Positions 27,116 to 36,672 are shown, counted from the stretch's first letter. The stretch: DNA of 64,000 nucleotides from Bacteroides sp. (GCF_028690125.1 NZ_JAQVBV010000017.1:45601-109600); one strand, 5' to 3'. A program made the numbers and translations. The notes: a model not told the origin generated them from the sequence alone.

Positions 27116-28300
27116 ATGAAACAGAATCTTATTTTCCCTGTTTTTCTTCTTATAACCCTTCTGCTGGGCGCTTGCTCGGACGAAGAAACCACTTCGTGTG
27201 GGGTCAATGTGCAGGTTGTGTTCTCCGAAGGAGCTGCCACCGAATCGTTTGATGGCATAAAAGTAGTGCTAACTAATAAGACCGGAGGAACTGTCTATAC
27301 CTCTGCCTGCTCCTCTGCCGGAGTAGCAGCGTTTGTCGTGGAACCGGGCGATTATGCGGCTTCGGTGCATTACCAGACGACTACGGGTGTTGTGTTCAAT
27401 GGACGTATCGAATCCCTGTCTTTGCTGCCCAACACCGACGAGGCAGTCCGCACAGTGAAGTTGGCACTGACACAAGCCAAAACGAATGCCCTAGTGATTA
27501 AAGAAGTTTATTACGACGGTTGTAAAGGAAAGGCGGGTGAAGATTATGACTTCGATCAATACATTACCCTCTACAACAACTCTGACGAAACGATCTATCT
27601 CGACGGATTGTGTGTGGCAGAAGTAGACTTCAGTCATGGTATAGGGTCACCTTGGATGGAACTCGACCCGGACATGGAACGCATTCCTGCCGGGTATTTC
27701 ACTTGGCAATTTCCCGGTAACGGGCAAGATTATCCCTTGCCATCCGGAGCCGAAACGACCATTGCCACCAATGCCGTGAACCACACTGCCGGTGAGTACG
27801 GGCACCAAAACTCAGTAAACCTTAGTGCGGTGGATTGGGGATTCTATCATCCGACATTGAAGAATGTGATTGCACCGGATGTGAAACCAATGACAATGCT
27901 GCTGAAGGTGGGTACATCAAATAATTCCGGATTTTCTATGTGGGGACCGACCGTGATGGTCTTTGCCCTACCAGTGAGCGACGTTCCGGCTTACGTGGCC
28001 GATCCTGCTAACCGTGAAATGGAACCTGATTTCTGGGGCGACCCGAACGAGATGTTTCTCATGGTACCCCGCGAATGGATAATAGACTGCGTGGAGTGTG
28101 TGTCGGCCGATGCCGATGCGGGAGTGAAGCGCGTGCCTGCCGTATTGGATAATGAGCCGTTTATCTTTTCCTCAGGAAATTATTCGGGCAAGTCGTTCGT
28201 TCGTAAGAAGAGTGTTGCTACGAATGGACGGTCAGTCTATCAGGATACGAATAACTCTGCGGAGGATATGGAAATATCCGTTCCTTTGCTGAAACAATAA
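27116..28300 (+). CDS. DUF4876-like surface lipoprotein
   Basis: This 394-residue lipoprotein (lipobox LGAC, Cys20) has an N-terminal beta-sandwich-type region (VNVQVVFSEG to VRTVKLALTQ). A larger region then begins with ALVIKEVYYDGC and YITLYNNSDETIYLDGLCV, which resembles the lamin-tail-like start of DUF4876 proteins. It follows the TonB receptor by 38 bp and precedes the DUF6850-like gene by 16 bp. A surface lipoprotein paired with a TonB receptor often captures the ligand; this is inferred. The DUF name is from memory of the family. Confidence 0.75.
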   Translation: MKQNLIFPVFLLITLLLGACSDEETTSCGVNVQVVFSEGAATESFDGIKVVLTNKTGGTVYTSACSSAGVAAFVVEPGDYAASVHYQTTTGVVFNGRIESLSLLPNTDEAVRTVKLALTQAKTNALVIKEVYYDGCKGKAGEDYDFDQYITLYNNSDETIYLDGLCVAEVDFSHGIGSPWMELDPDMERIPAGYFTWQFPGNGQDYPLPSGAETTIATNAVNHTAGEYGHQNSVNLSAVDWGFYHPTLKNVIAPDVKPMTMLLKVGTSNNSGFSMWGPTVMVFALPVSDVPAYVADPANREMEPDFWGDPNEMFLMVPREWIIDCVECVSADADAGVKRVPAVLDNEPFIFSSGNYSGKSFVRKKSVATNGRSVYQDTNNSAEDMEISVPLLKQ

Positions 28301-28316
28301 ATAATAAACCCGACCG

Positions 28317-29885
28317 ATGAAAGAGTGGACAGTACTTTTCGCCTGCGTGGCGTTTGCAGCATTTGCGCAACCTTCGATGGTTACCGCTTTTGCGCAACCG
28401 GATACGCTGCGCATCCCTTCGATGGAAGCGGTGCGCCAACAAAACGTCTGGCTAGCGGGAACCAATCCGGTAGCACTGTCGATGAACAGTTTCCATTCTT
28501 TTTCTGTTGCAGAAGTAGGTTACGGGCATTTATCGGGGGCATTTGGTGATCCGATGCTTCCGGCTTCGGCTGACCGATACGGTGTCCGTTGCGAATCATA
28601 TCAGACGTTGGGCAGCGTTTCGCTCTACGGCCGGCTGGGCTATGCGATGACACGGGAACGGGATGTGAATTGGAACGGGATGACCCCTTCTTCGGAATGG
28701 TCGGCGGCCAATCTTTGTGATTCTGTCAGCGGTAATCGCCGTGCGGAGCAGTATGAACTCACCGGTGCCTTCTCTCTCCCCTTGGGGCGGCAGTGGGTAG
28801 TGGGCGCACAGTTCGATTACGATGTGCAGCAGACTGCTAAGGATACTGATCCTCGCAACCGCAATGACTGGATGGAGTGGATACTGACCCCCGGCATAGC
28901 ATATGAACGGGGTGCGATGCGTCTGGGTGCTTCGTTGCTCTATGTGCGCTCCGCGGAGGGGGTGGACTATCGGAACGTGGGTAGCCATGTCACTTATCCC
29001 GTTTTCATCTCTTATCCGGCGGGTTTCTTCGCCACACTTCCCGGTGGTGAGCCCATCGAGTGGCGATACACCCGTAGCGAGGTAGGCGGAGCGTTGCAGA
29101 TGGGCATCGTCCGTCGCGATGTGCAGTTTTTTCATCAGTTGGGTGGCGGCATCATCCGTGAGGATGTAGAGCGAAACCGGGTGGAGAACCGTTGCGAAAG
29201 CGAAACGGAAGCGTGGCGACTGATGTACACTGCACGGCTTCAGCGTCTTGCCCCCCATGCCCGGCATGAGTGGGCGGTGGGAGCAGACTATAAGCAGGCG
29301 AATAATTACGATCCTTTGCAACGTCAGCAGGCAGGTTCACCGTGGCAAACCTATGGACGAGTGCTTCGTTCCACTTGGCACGAGGGAATTTACAAGCTCG
29401 CTTACAGTTACCATCGCCTGCGTGATGCGTGGCATCCGCGTTTCTCCGTTCTCTGCGGCGTCACCTTCCGGCAGACGGAAAGTGCACTGCTTTTCTATCC
29501 GGTGGAGTACATCCAGCCCCTCCATCGACTGACGGCAGACGTGAGATTGAAGCGTAATGTCCTGTTGCCCTGTGCGCATCTCGACGTCTCAGTGGGTGCG
29601 TGCTATGGTACCGGAGGCGGTTCTATTCTGAACGAGAAGCGGCAGGACGGGCAGGAACAGCCGGATATCCGTCTGTGGATGGACGAAGAACTCCGACAGC
29701 GCGTCTACCGCTATGAGGTGGCGTCACGTTGGAAGATCGACGCTTCGCTGACGTATACCCGTGAACCTAAACGATCGTTGGTGCGGTGGTTCGTCCGCCT
29801 GTCGGGGCAGTACGAGCAGGGAGTAAAGAGTTTGATTCAGACCGAGGGGAGCGAGATCTCCACTCAGGTAGGAATCTTGTTTTAA
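28317..29885 (+). CDS. DUF6850-like outer membrane beta-barrel protein
   Basis: This 522-residue protein has a signal peptide (AAFAQPSMVTAFAQ), then alternating amphipathic strands throughout and a terminal ISTQVGILF, as expected of an outer membrane barrel. Segments such as SVAEVGYGHLSGAF and RWFVRLSGQYEQG are barrel-like. It is third in the TonB receptor operon. Proteins called DUF6850 occur in this position in Bacteroidales. The function is unknown; it might help the receptor or the lipoprotein at the membrane. The minus-strand frames here are shadows. Confidence 0.7.
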   Translation: MKEWTVLFACVAFAAFAQPSMVTAFAQPDTLRIPSMEAVRQQNVWLAGTNPVALSMNSFHSFSVAEVGYGHLSGAFGDPMLPASADRYGVRCESYQTLGSVSLYGRLGYAMTRERDVNWNGMTPSSEWSAANLCDSVSGNRRAEQYELTGAFSLPLGRQWVVGAQFDYDVQQTAKDTDPRNRNDWMEWILTPGIAYERGAMRLGASLLYVRSAEGVDYRNVGSHVTYPVFISYPAGFFATLPGGEPIEWRYTRSEVGGALQMGIVRRDVQFFHQLGGGIIREDVERNRVENRCESETEAWRLMYTARLQRLAPHARHEWAVGADYKQANNYDPLQRQQAGSPWQTYGRVLRSTWHEGIYKLAYSYHRLRDAWHPRFSVLCGVTFRQTESALLFYPVEYIQPLHRLTADVRLKRNVLLPCAHLDVSVGACYGTGGGSILNEKRQDGQEQPDIRLWMDEELRQRVYRYEVASRWKIDASLTYTREPKRSLVRWFVRLSGQYEQGVKSLIQTEGSEISTQVGILF

Positions 29886-29913
29886 ATAAATAGTATTAAT
29901 TTAAAAAAATGAA

Positions 29914-30156
29914 ATGAACATGGAAAACAATGAAAAGAATCCGGCAGAAGATCCGGAAATGGAATCGGACTTTTTTGTCAGCCTAATGATTGATTATAAC
30001 AAATGTAATAACTGTGGGAGATGTACGGAGGTTTGCGTGCCGGGGGTACTCGTGATGGTGAATAATCAGTTAGAGGTAACTGATGTTGAGCTATGTAATA
30101 AGTGTGCTGATTGTTTGAAGCGTTGTCTCAAAAGGGCTATTTCGATAAATGACTAG
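29914..30156 (+). CDS. 2[4Fe-4S] ferredoxin-type protein
   Basis: This 80-residue protein has two complete cluster motifs, CNNCGRCTEVC (about 32-42) and CNKCADCLKRC (about 62-72), each followed by a short hydrophobic or basic segment. The N-terminus is acidic, and a second ATG two codons in (29920) is an equal candidate start. It lacks a signal peptide, so it acts in the cytoplasm. It closes the TonB receptor operon 28 bp after the outer membrane protein. That suggests electron transfer to the imported ligand, for example reductive metal release, but this is inference. Confidence 0.9.
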   Translation: MNMENNEKNPAEDPEMESDFFVSLMIDYNKCNNCGRCTEVCVPGVLVMVNNQLEVTDVELCNKCADCLKRCLKRAISIND

Positions 30157-30195
30157 GTGATGTAAGCCTTTGGACTTAGATTATGACGGGCAGAA

Positions 30196-30253
30196 GTAAC
30201 TTATCATTCAGACGATTGAAGAGATTTTTCGCTTCGTTCTGAATGACAGTTAC
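30196..30253 (+). terminator. Hairpin after the ferredoxin gene
   Basis: GTAACTTATCATTCAGA (from 30196) pairs with TTCTGAATGACAGTTAC (to 30253) with one mismatch, enclosing about 24 nt with a TTTTT tract in the loop. It is probably a terminator or processing hairpin between the uptake operon and the next regulator gene. Confidence 0.5.
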
Positions 30254-30306
30254 ATCTGCTTTATAAAGCGCAGAAATAAATTAATTATCAGAAAGTAGTA
30301 AATGAC

Positions 30307-32238
30307 ATGAAAATACATCGGAATAACACCAAACAAGTCACAGCTAAAGTTCTGTTACTTCTTGTCCTCTTGTGTTACTTTACATTTATCGGCTGCACCG
30401 GTTCGGAGACGGAGCGCAAGAAAGCTGACAAACTGAGCACCGAGCTAGCGCAGATGCCCCTGCTTTCCTCGCAGTTCGACTCGCTGATGCAGCAGGTACG
30501 TCAGTTGCCCCCAACCTATCGGGTTGCCATCCTGTTGGAGGTAGCCTCACGGGATGAAGGAAGAAAGGCGGTGATAAAGCAGGAAGACTGCATACTGGAG
30601 GCCCTGCCACTTGCTTCGAAAAAAGAGAAGAAGAAGTTGTTGTTGCATCTGGTCGATTATTACGCCAGATACGGTAGCTTTTCTCCGATGAGCAATGTGC
30701 GCAAGAAATGTTTTCTGCGGGTGGCAGAGTTGGAAGAACACTATTCACTCTCGCAGGAAGAAAGCTGGGCAGTTAAAAAAGTAAAGGCCTTGATACTGCA
30801 AAATCTTTCTGAAACAGAACGTGCGTTGTCCGTCTACTTCGAGCTCCTTGCTGAACACCGTGCTGCTGACAAACCGGAACTAATTATTGAAGACCTTGGT
30901 AGCATTGCCACAATCTTTAGCAGCTTAGGTGACCATGAAAAAGCGATATCTCTTCAAAAAGAGGCTTATCAACTTGCGGTAGAACATCAATTACCGGAGT
31001 ATCAAAAAAAATGTTCCAGAAGCCTTGTTGTTGGCTTGTATCGGCTTGGAAAATATGCTGAAATCATCGAATTGTACTGGAAAACAAATCTCGATTTCTT
31101 TGCTCGCTCCGAATATAATGCTTACTCCATGCTGGCATCCTGTCATCTACAGCTCGCCCGCCCCGACAGTGCCCGCTTCTATTTGGAGAAGATGGTGCAA
31201 GGATCGGCGACTGCCTCCGATGCTACGTTTTATAGCCGTCTGGCGGAAACCTACCTCTCTGAAAACCGGGAAGATTCCGCTACTGCTACTATGACGAAGT
31301 TGATAGATTGTCTCCGCAAAGAAGCGAAATCTACCGAAGGGTTATCAGAGGCTGACTCTCCTTTTCCATTCAGTTTTCTGCCTGTTTGCTCTAGTTATGC
31401 CACATTGCTCCACCACAATGGCAAAGACCGTGAAGCTTCTGAAACCTTCCGCCTTATCGTCCCCCTGATGGAGGAATTCACCGAAACATCTTCCATATTG
31501 GCGGACCAGATTGATGCTCTCACTCGTTATAGTAATTTATGTCGTTCCCTTCGGCAGTACGAAAAAGTGTCCGACCTACTCACTCGCCGTGACTCGCTGC
31601 GAGACATCTATATCCGCATCATCGACAAATGGGATAAGAAACGGGTGATCGACCGTTTTAAAACCAGTGAACTGATGTATACTATCGAAAAGCAACAAAC
31701 TCAGCTTGCTTACTCCAATCGGATACTTATCATCGTGGGTGTTGCTACGTTGGTACTAGGTTGCAGCATTGTGGCACTGGTCGTCTTCTACCGTCAGCGC
31801 CGCCGCCAACTATTGCTTATTCAGGATAAGGAGTTCGAGATTGAACGGCTACGAACCGAAGTGTTATCGTCCGGGGGAAACTCATCTGTCCCCGTATTTA
31901 GTCCGCAGGAAGAACTGTTTCGCACTGCTGAACGGAAAATCGCCACCGAGAGGCTTTTCCTCAATAAAGAACTTTCGCTTGAACTTCTGGCGCGTATCCT
32001 CGATACCAATCGTTCCTATCTGTCATCTGCCGTCAATAGCCATTCGGGTAGTAACTTCAATCAATGGCTCAACGACTACCGCATCCAATACATTCTGGCA
32101 CGTATCCATACCACCAACGATCTTATTCACTTGGCGGACGAAGCAGGCTTTGCTTCACTCAATTCGTTTTATCGCAACTTTAAGAGATGTACGGGAATGA
32201 CACCTAATGAATATCTGAAACAGGCAATCACTGCTTGA
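30307..32238 (+). CDS. TPR-containing transmembrane AraC-family regulator
   Basis: This 643-residue protein starts with a hydrophobic segment and a lipobox-like FIGC (Cys30). Helical TPR-like repeats run to about residue 450 (for example DLGSIATIFSSLGDHEKAISLQKEAYQLA). One membrane helix follows (ILIIVGVATLVLGCSIVAL, about 474-497), then a basic coiled linker and an AraC DNA-binding domain at about 545-640. That domain contains LSLELLARILDTNRSYLSSA, FNQWLNDYRIQYILARI and LADEAGFASLNSFYRNFKRC. The layout implies that a periplasmic sensor is joined directly to a DNA-binding domain. The likely targets are neighbouring genes, perhaps the TonB operon just upstream; not shown. Confidence 0.85.
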   Translation: MKIHRNNTKQVTAKVLLLLVLLCYFTFIGCTGSETERKKADKLSTELAQMPLLSSQFDSLMQQVRQLPPTYRVAILLEVASRDEGRKAVIKQEDCILEALPLASKKEKKKLLLHLVDYYARYGSFSPMSNVRKKCFLRVAELEEHYSLSQEESWAVKKVKALILQNLSETERALSVYFELLAEHRAADKPELIIEDLGSIATIFSSLGDHEKAISLQKEAYQLAVEHQLPEYQKKCSRSLVVGLYRLGKYAEIIELYWKTNLDFFARSEYNAYSMLASCHLQLARPDSARFYLEKMVQGSATASDATFYSRLAETYLSENREDSATATMTKLIDCLRKEAKSTEGLSEADSPFPFSFLPVCSSYATLLHHNGKDREASETFRLIVPLMEEFTETSSILADQIDALTRYSNLCRSLRQYEKVSDLLTRRDSLRDIYIRIIDKWDKKRVIDRFKTSELMYTIEKQQTQLAYSNRILIIVGVATLVLGCSIVALVVFYRQRRRQLLLIQDKEFEIERLRTEVLSSGGNSSVPVFSPQEELFRTAERKIATERLFLNKELSLELLARILDTNRSYLSSAVNSHSGSNFNQWLNDYRIQYILARIHTTNDLIHLADEAGFASLNSFYRNFKRCTGMTPNEYLKQAITA

Positions 32239-32298
32239 TAAGCGATAAGATATTCCGATTTTTCTTCTCTTTGTTAAGGTCGGAGCGAAATAATCGTG

Positions 32299-32306
32299 TA
32301 ACTTTG
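32299..32306 (+). promoter_or_regulatory. -7 box of topB
   Basis: TAACTTTG matches TAnnTTTG, 31 bp before the topB ATG. A TTTG lies about 25 bp upstream, slightly beyond the usual spacing. Confidence 0.5.
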
Positions 32307-32337
32307 TAGACTATTAGTAAAAAGAAGAAGATAAAGA

Positions 32338-34581
32338 ATGATAGTTTGCATAGCCGAAAAGCCATCAGTAGCACGAGATATAGCCGAGGTACTTGGTGCC
32401 CACAATCGAAAAGAAGGATATATAGAAGGAAACGGATACCAGGTGACTTGGACATTCGGACATCTTTGTACCCTGAAAGAACCGCATGAATATACTTCCG
32501 CCTGGAAGTCGTGGAGTTTGGGTAGCCTGCCGATGATTCCACAGCGTTTTGGTATTAAACTCATTGAAAATCCTACTTACGAAAAACAGTTTCATATCAT
32601 TGAAGGGCTGATGCAGCAGGCTGATCAAATCATCAACTGTGGTGATGCCGGGCAAGAAGGAGAACTCATCCAGAGATGGGTGATGCAGAAAGCCGGTGCA
32701 CGTTGTCCGGTGAAACGGCTTTGGATTTCTTCATTGACAGAAGAAGCTATTCGAGAAGGATTTTCCAAATTGAAAGATCAGTCTGAGTTCCAACCTTTGT
32801 ACGAAGCAGGACTTTCCCGTGCCATCGGAGACTGGACACTAGGCATGAACGCCACCCGCCTTTATACTATTAAATATGGTCAGAATAAGCAAGTACTTTC
32901 CATCGGACGGGTGCAAACACCTACTTTGGCACTTATTGTGAACCGCCAACTTGAAATACAAAACTTCAATCCCAAACAATACTGGGAACTGAAAACCATT
33001 TATCGGGATACCACCTTTTCAGCGATCATCAGAAAAAGTGAAGAAGAGTTAATTTTGGAAGAAGAAAAGAAGAAAGACGATAAAGCAACAGCAAAAAAGT
33101 TAGTTAGAGAAGAAGAGAACCGAGGAATAGATCCCATAGAGAATGCTGAAAAAGGACAGGCTCTCGTAGACCAAATCAAAGATTCCCCTTTTACCATCAC
33201 TAGCGTTGCAAAGAAAGAAGGAAAAGAATATCCTCCTCGTCTGTTTGACTTAACCTCCCTACAAGTGGAATGCAACAAAAAATTTGCTTATTCTGCTGAT
33301 GAAACACTGAAGATCATCCAATCCTTGTACGAGAAGAAAGTTGCTACCTATCCTCGTGTAGATACTACTTTCCTGAGCGATGATATTTATCCCAAATGTC
33401 CCAATATACTGAAAGGACTGAAAGACTACGAAGTTCTGACTGCCCCGTTGGCTAATGTTACCTTAACGAAATCGAAAAAAGTATTTGATAATTCGAAAGT
33501 AACAGACCACCACGCTATCATCCCTACCGGGCAACATCCCCAGAATCTGACGGATTTAGAACGTCGCGTTTTTGATCTGATTGCTCGCCGTTTCATAGCT
33601 GTGTTCTATCCCGACTGTAAAGTATCTACTACTACTGTTCTGGGAGAAGTAAAAAGTACTACTGTCCCAAGTGAAGCGGAGAAAGACACTGTTCTGAGCA
33701 GAGTCGAAAGTATTGAATTCAAAGTAACCGGCAAACAAATTCTCGAACCGGGCTGGCGGGTAGTATTTGGTGTTCCCGGTGCACAAACTCAGGAAGATAA
33801 AGACGAAAAAGAAGGTGAAGACGAAAACGTTCTTCCCACCTTCATCAAAGGGGAAAGTGGTCCTCACATCCCTTCTCTGTATGAGAAGTGGACACAGCCG
33901 CCTCGTCCATTCACTGAAGCAACTTTGCTTCGCGCCATGGAAACGGCCGGTAAGTTGGTAGATAATGACGAACTCCGCGATGCGTTGAAAGAAAATGGTA
34001 TCGGACGACCTTCTACCCGTGCTGCTATCATCGAAACTCTTTTCAAACGAAACTATATTCGCAAAGAGAAGAAGAACCTGATCGCCACCCCGACAGGCAT
34101 TGAACTAATCCAGATGATACATGAGGAATTGTTGAAATCGGCAGAACTGACCGGTATTTGGGAGAAGAAACTTCGTGAGATTGAGAAAAGAACCTATGAT
34201 GCCCGTCAGTTTCTGGAAGAACTGAAACAGATGGTATCAGAAGTTGTCATGAGTGTACTTTCGGATAATTCGAACCGACGGATTACAATTCAGGAAGCTG
34301 CTTTGGAAAAAGTCGGAGAGAAAGAAAAGAAGGAGCCAAAGAAGCGGGAACGGAAGCCAAGAACTCCGAAAGAAACTAACCCTAAAAAGCAAGCAGTAGA
34401 AGAAACGAATGCTGTAACAAATATCGAAACAACCTCTGTATCTGCTTCGACTATGACTGATGGTCTGGTGGGACAGCCTTGTCCGCTATGTGATAGAGGC
34501 ACAATTATTAAAGGAAAAACAGCCTATGGTTGTTCCGAATGGAGAAATGGATGTACTTACCGGAAAGCTTTTGAATCGTAA
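32338..34581 (+). CDS. topB: DNA topoisomerase III
   Basis: This 747-residue type IA topoisomerase relaxes and decatenates DNA through a 5'-phosphotyrosine. The Toprim part shows AEKPSVARDIAEVLG at the start and CGDAGQEGELIQRW (about 101-114) in place of the common DPDREGE. The catalytic region has KVATYPRVDTTFLSDD (Tyr near 338) and GIGRPSTRAAIIETL. After a Lys/Glu-rich linker (about 665-700) a C-terminal zinc-finger motif follows, CPLCDRGTIIKGKTAYGCSE. An acidic insert (QEDKDEKEGEDEN) lies near residue 485. It is the chromosomal Bacteroides form, with its own promoter. Confidence 0.95.
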   Translation: MIVCIAEKPSVARDIAEVLGAHNRKEGYIEGNGYQVTWTFGHLCTLKEPHEYTSAWKSWSLGSLPMIPQRFGIKLIENPTYEKQFHIIEGLMQQADQIINCGDAGQEGELIQRWVMQKAGARCPVKRLWISSLTEEAIREGFSKLKDQSEFQPLYEAGLSRAIGDWTLGMNATRLYTIKYGQNKQVLSIGRVQTPTLALIVNRQLEIQNFNPKQYWELKTIYRDTTFSAIIRKSEEELILEEEKKKDDKATAKKLVREEENRGIDPIENAEKGQALVDQIKDSPFTITSVAKKEGKEYPPRLFDLTSLQVECNKKFAYSADETLKIIQSLYEKKVATYPRVDTTFLSDDIYPKCPNILKGLKDYEVLTAPLANVTLTKSKKVFDNSKVTDHHAIIPTGQHPQNLTDLERRVFDLIARRFIAVFYPDCKVSTTTVLGEVKSTTVPSEAEKDTVLSRVESIEFKVTGKQILEPGWRVVFGVPGAQTQEDKDEKEGEDENVLPTFIKGESGPHIPSLYEKWTQPPRPFTEATLLRAMETAGKLVDNDELRDALKENGIGRPSTRAAIIETLFKRNYIRKEKKNLIATPTGIELIQMIHEELLKSAELTGIWEKKLREIEKRTYDARQFLEELKQMVSEVVMSVLSDNSNRRITIQEAALEKVGEKEKKEPKKRERKPRTPKETNPKKQAVEETNAVTNIETTSVSASTMTDGLVGQPCPLCDRGTIIKGKTAYGCSEWRNGCTYRKAFES

Positions 34582-34692
34582 TTTTAATATTGGGTCGTGA
34601 CAGTGATATTGCCTTCTTTTCTATACTAAATTATGGAGGAATTAGATTGCTTAATGTGTAGAAGTAGAACTACTAATCATTTTAAATCAGAG

Positions 34693-35316
34693 TTACTGAT
34701 TGTTTGGCAGCGATATTACTAATCGTAACCCGTAATCAATATCCCACCGATGTGGATTGACACCATATCGGTGGGTGACTTTGCAATACTTATCGTAAGT
34801 GTAGTAACTTCCTTCACGCGCAGCATATTCCCACTCTGCCTCAAAAGGTAACTGTAAGGGCAGTCTGCTTAGTTTTGAAAGTTTTTTTGTGAATAGTTCA
34901 GTGTCAAGCCAACATATCTGATCTACCGGATAACCACGTCTATGGAGATTTGATGGATTCTTTCCCATGATAACATACCATTCATCTTGGCTTACTTCGT
35001 AACGGTTGATGAAAAAAGAATTGACTGTTACAGATAAAGAATTATTTTCTCCCATAAACATGGTACCTCCTTCTACATAAACCATATTCCATAATATATA
35101 ACGAATCACCTCCTTCTGTTCTTTATTCACTGCAGGCGACCAATTTAGGTTCTTTTCTAATAAAGAAGGAAGGGTGTCAATAATACTTCTGTCGCGTTGG
35201 CATCTATCGTAATAACGTTCCCATACAGGACATTCTTGTGCCATGCCTGATAATAATGCTGTTTTCAGGAATAAGACAAATATTGTTATAATTAGTATAA
35301 TATTTTTCCTTTTCAT
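34693..35316 (-). CDS. Shortened FGE-sulfatase (SUMF1)-like protein
   Basis: This 207-residue protein begins with a signal peptide (SGMAQ). The formylglycine-generating-enzyme-like domain appears as MVYVEGGTMFMGE, VNSFFINRYEVSQDEWYVIMG, YPVDQICWLD and LPFEAEWEYAAREGSYY. It then jumps directly to YCKVTHRYGVN and YGLRLVIS, the usual end of the domain. About 70 central residues found in standard members are absent, while the frame stays open. It may be an old internal deletion or a minimal version; loss of catalytic function is likely. The ATG is preceded by an AT-rich gap shared with the divergent bsh gene. Confidence 0.8.
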   Translation of the reverse strand: MKRKNIILIITIFVLFLKTALLSGMAQECPVWERYYDRCQRDRSIIDTLPSLLEKNLNWSPAVNKEQKEVIRYILWNMVYVEGGTMFMGENNSLSVTVNSFFINRYEVSQDEWYVIMGKNPSNLHRRGYPVDQICWLDTELFTKKLSKLSRLPLQLPFEAEWEYAAREGSYYTYDKYCKVTHRYGVNPHRWDIDYGLRLVISLPNNQ

Positions 35317-35522
35317 GAGAGTGATGTACCTTATATTATATTTTTAGACGGGCGAGAATAAGTATAACTACAAAGCTTATCCTTAAATTAGTTTAATATA
35401 CTTCTTTTTGATTTTTATTCCCTTTGAGGGTGAACTCCCTTTTTTTCCTTAAAATTATTCTAACTCTTCGATATTAATCATTGAATGATTGTTCTTATAG
35501 CATAGGAATATCAATATTTTAA

Positions 35523-36593
35523 ATGAAAAAGAATATGAAAAAGAAATTAATAGGTATTGCTTTGTTATTGGCTGCTGTCTCTTTATCTAGTATACAGACT
35601 ATAGAAGCTTGTACCCGGGCTGTCTATATTGGTCCTGAACAGATGGTGATAACAGGTCGTACTATGGATTGGAAAGAGGATATTATGTCAAATATTTACG
35701 TATTCCCACGTGGAATGAAGCGTGCAGGACATAATGAAGGAGAAACTGTGAATTGGACCTCTAAATATGGAAGTGTAATAGCAACCGGGTATGATATAGG
35801 TACTTGTGATGGAATGAATGAAAAGGGACTGGTAGCAAGCCTTCTTTTTCTACCGGAATCAGTTTATTCACTTCCCGGAGACACTCGTCCGGCAATGGGG
35901 ATTAGTATCTGGACTCAATATGTGCTTGATAACTTTGCTACAGTGAGTGAAGCAGTAGATGAATTGAAAAAGGAAACCTTTCGGATCGATGCTCCCCGTA
36001 TGCCCAATAACGGACCGGAATCTACTTTGCATCTGGCTATTACAGATGCAACCGGTAATACGGCAATTCTGGAATATATCGATGGAAAATTGAATATTCA
36101 TGAAGGAAAAGAATATCAAGTAATGACAAACTCTCCTCGATACGAAGATCAGCTGGCTATTAATAATTATTGGAAAGAAATCGGAGGAATACAAATGCTT
36201 CCGGGGACAAATCGTTCGAGTGACCGTTTTGTTCGTGCTTCTTTCTATATTCATGCAATTCCGCAGACTTCGGATGAGAAAGTAGCCGTTCCCAGTGTAT
36301 TGAGTGTCATGCGTAATGTATCTGTTCCGTTCGGCATTAATACTCCTGATAAACCGTATATATCTTCTACCCGCTGGCGAACTGTTTCTGATCAGAAGAA
36401 TAAAGTATATTATTTTGAGTCTACTTTAACTCCAAATCTGTTTTGGCTGGATTTAAAGAAAATAGATTTTAGCACAGGAACAAGTGTGAAGAAGTTGGCA
36501 TTGACTCATGGAGAAATTTATGCAGGAGATGCTGTCAGAGATTTGAAAGATAGTAATCCGTTTACTTTTCTCTTTCAAACTCCGGAGATGTAA
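35523..36593 (+). CDS. bsh: Bile salt hydrolase / choloylglycine hydrolase family (Ntn hydrolase)
   Basis: This 356-residue protein has a signal peptide that ends just before Cys30 (TIEA-CTRAVYIG), so cleavage exposes the catalytic N-terminal Cys. Conserved family residues follow: Arg46 and Asp49 (TGRTMDW), the TCDGMNEKGL loop (Asn99), Asn203 (MTNSP) and the SDRFVRA motif (about 233-239). The spacings Cys+19 to Asp and Cys+173 to Asn match characterised bile salt hydrolases. It cleaves the glycine or taurine amide of conjugated bile acids, probably in the periplasm. Sequence and locus resemble the B. thetaiotaomicron BSH (BT2086 as I recall). A penicillin-acylase-like specificity is the main alternative. 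Confidence 0.88.
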   Translation: MKKNMKKKLIGIALLLAAVSLSSIQTIEACTRAVYIGPEQMVITGRTMDWKEDIMSNIYVFPRGMKRAGHNEGETVNWTSKYGSVIATGYDIGTCDGMNEKGLVASLLFLPESVYSLPGDTRPAMGISIWTQYVLDNFATVSEAVDELKKETFRIDAPRMPNNGPESTLHLAITDATGNTAILEYIDGKLNIHEGKEYQVMTNSPRYEDQLAINNYWKEIGGIQMLPGTNRSSDRFVRASFYIHAIPQTSDEKVAVPSVLSVMRNVSVPFGINTPDKPYISSTRWRTVSDQKNKVYYFESTLTPNLFWLDLKKIDFSTGTSVKKLALTHGEIYAGDAVRDLKDSNPFTFLFQTPEM

Positions 36594-36619
36594 ATGTTGA
36601 TAGGATGATGGTTATTATA

Positions 36620-36672
36620 AAATGAAACGGTGGGTGGACTGCAATGATGCAAGTCTGCCCACCGTTTTCATT
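36620..36672. terminator. Bidirectional terminator hairpin between bsh and the dipeptidase
   Basis: ACGGTGGGTGGACT (36627-36640) pairs with AGTCTGCCCACCGT (36652-36665) with one imperfect position, and the stem extends through AAATGAAA/TTTTCATTT on either side. It serves the convergent bsh and dipeptidase genes. Confidence 0.75.

Noticed and set aside
24438..28300. SusC/SusD-type polysaccharide utilisation pair
   Set aside because: The receptor lacks the N-terminal carboxypeptidase-like domain and the downstream lipoprotein has no SusD features; there are no glycosidases next to it.
28596..29321. 241-codon minus-strand ORF inside the DUF6850-like gene
   Set aside because: Shadow frame arising from GC-richer codons of the outer membrane protein gene.
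24438..29885. XusABC xenosiderophore system
   Set aside because: As I recall, the known xus genes lie elsewhere relative to gltA in B. thetaiotaomicron and involve different partner families. Only a general uptake role is supported here.
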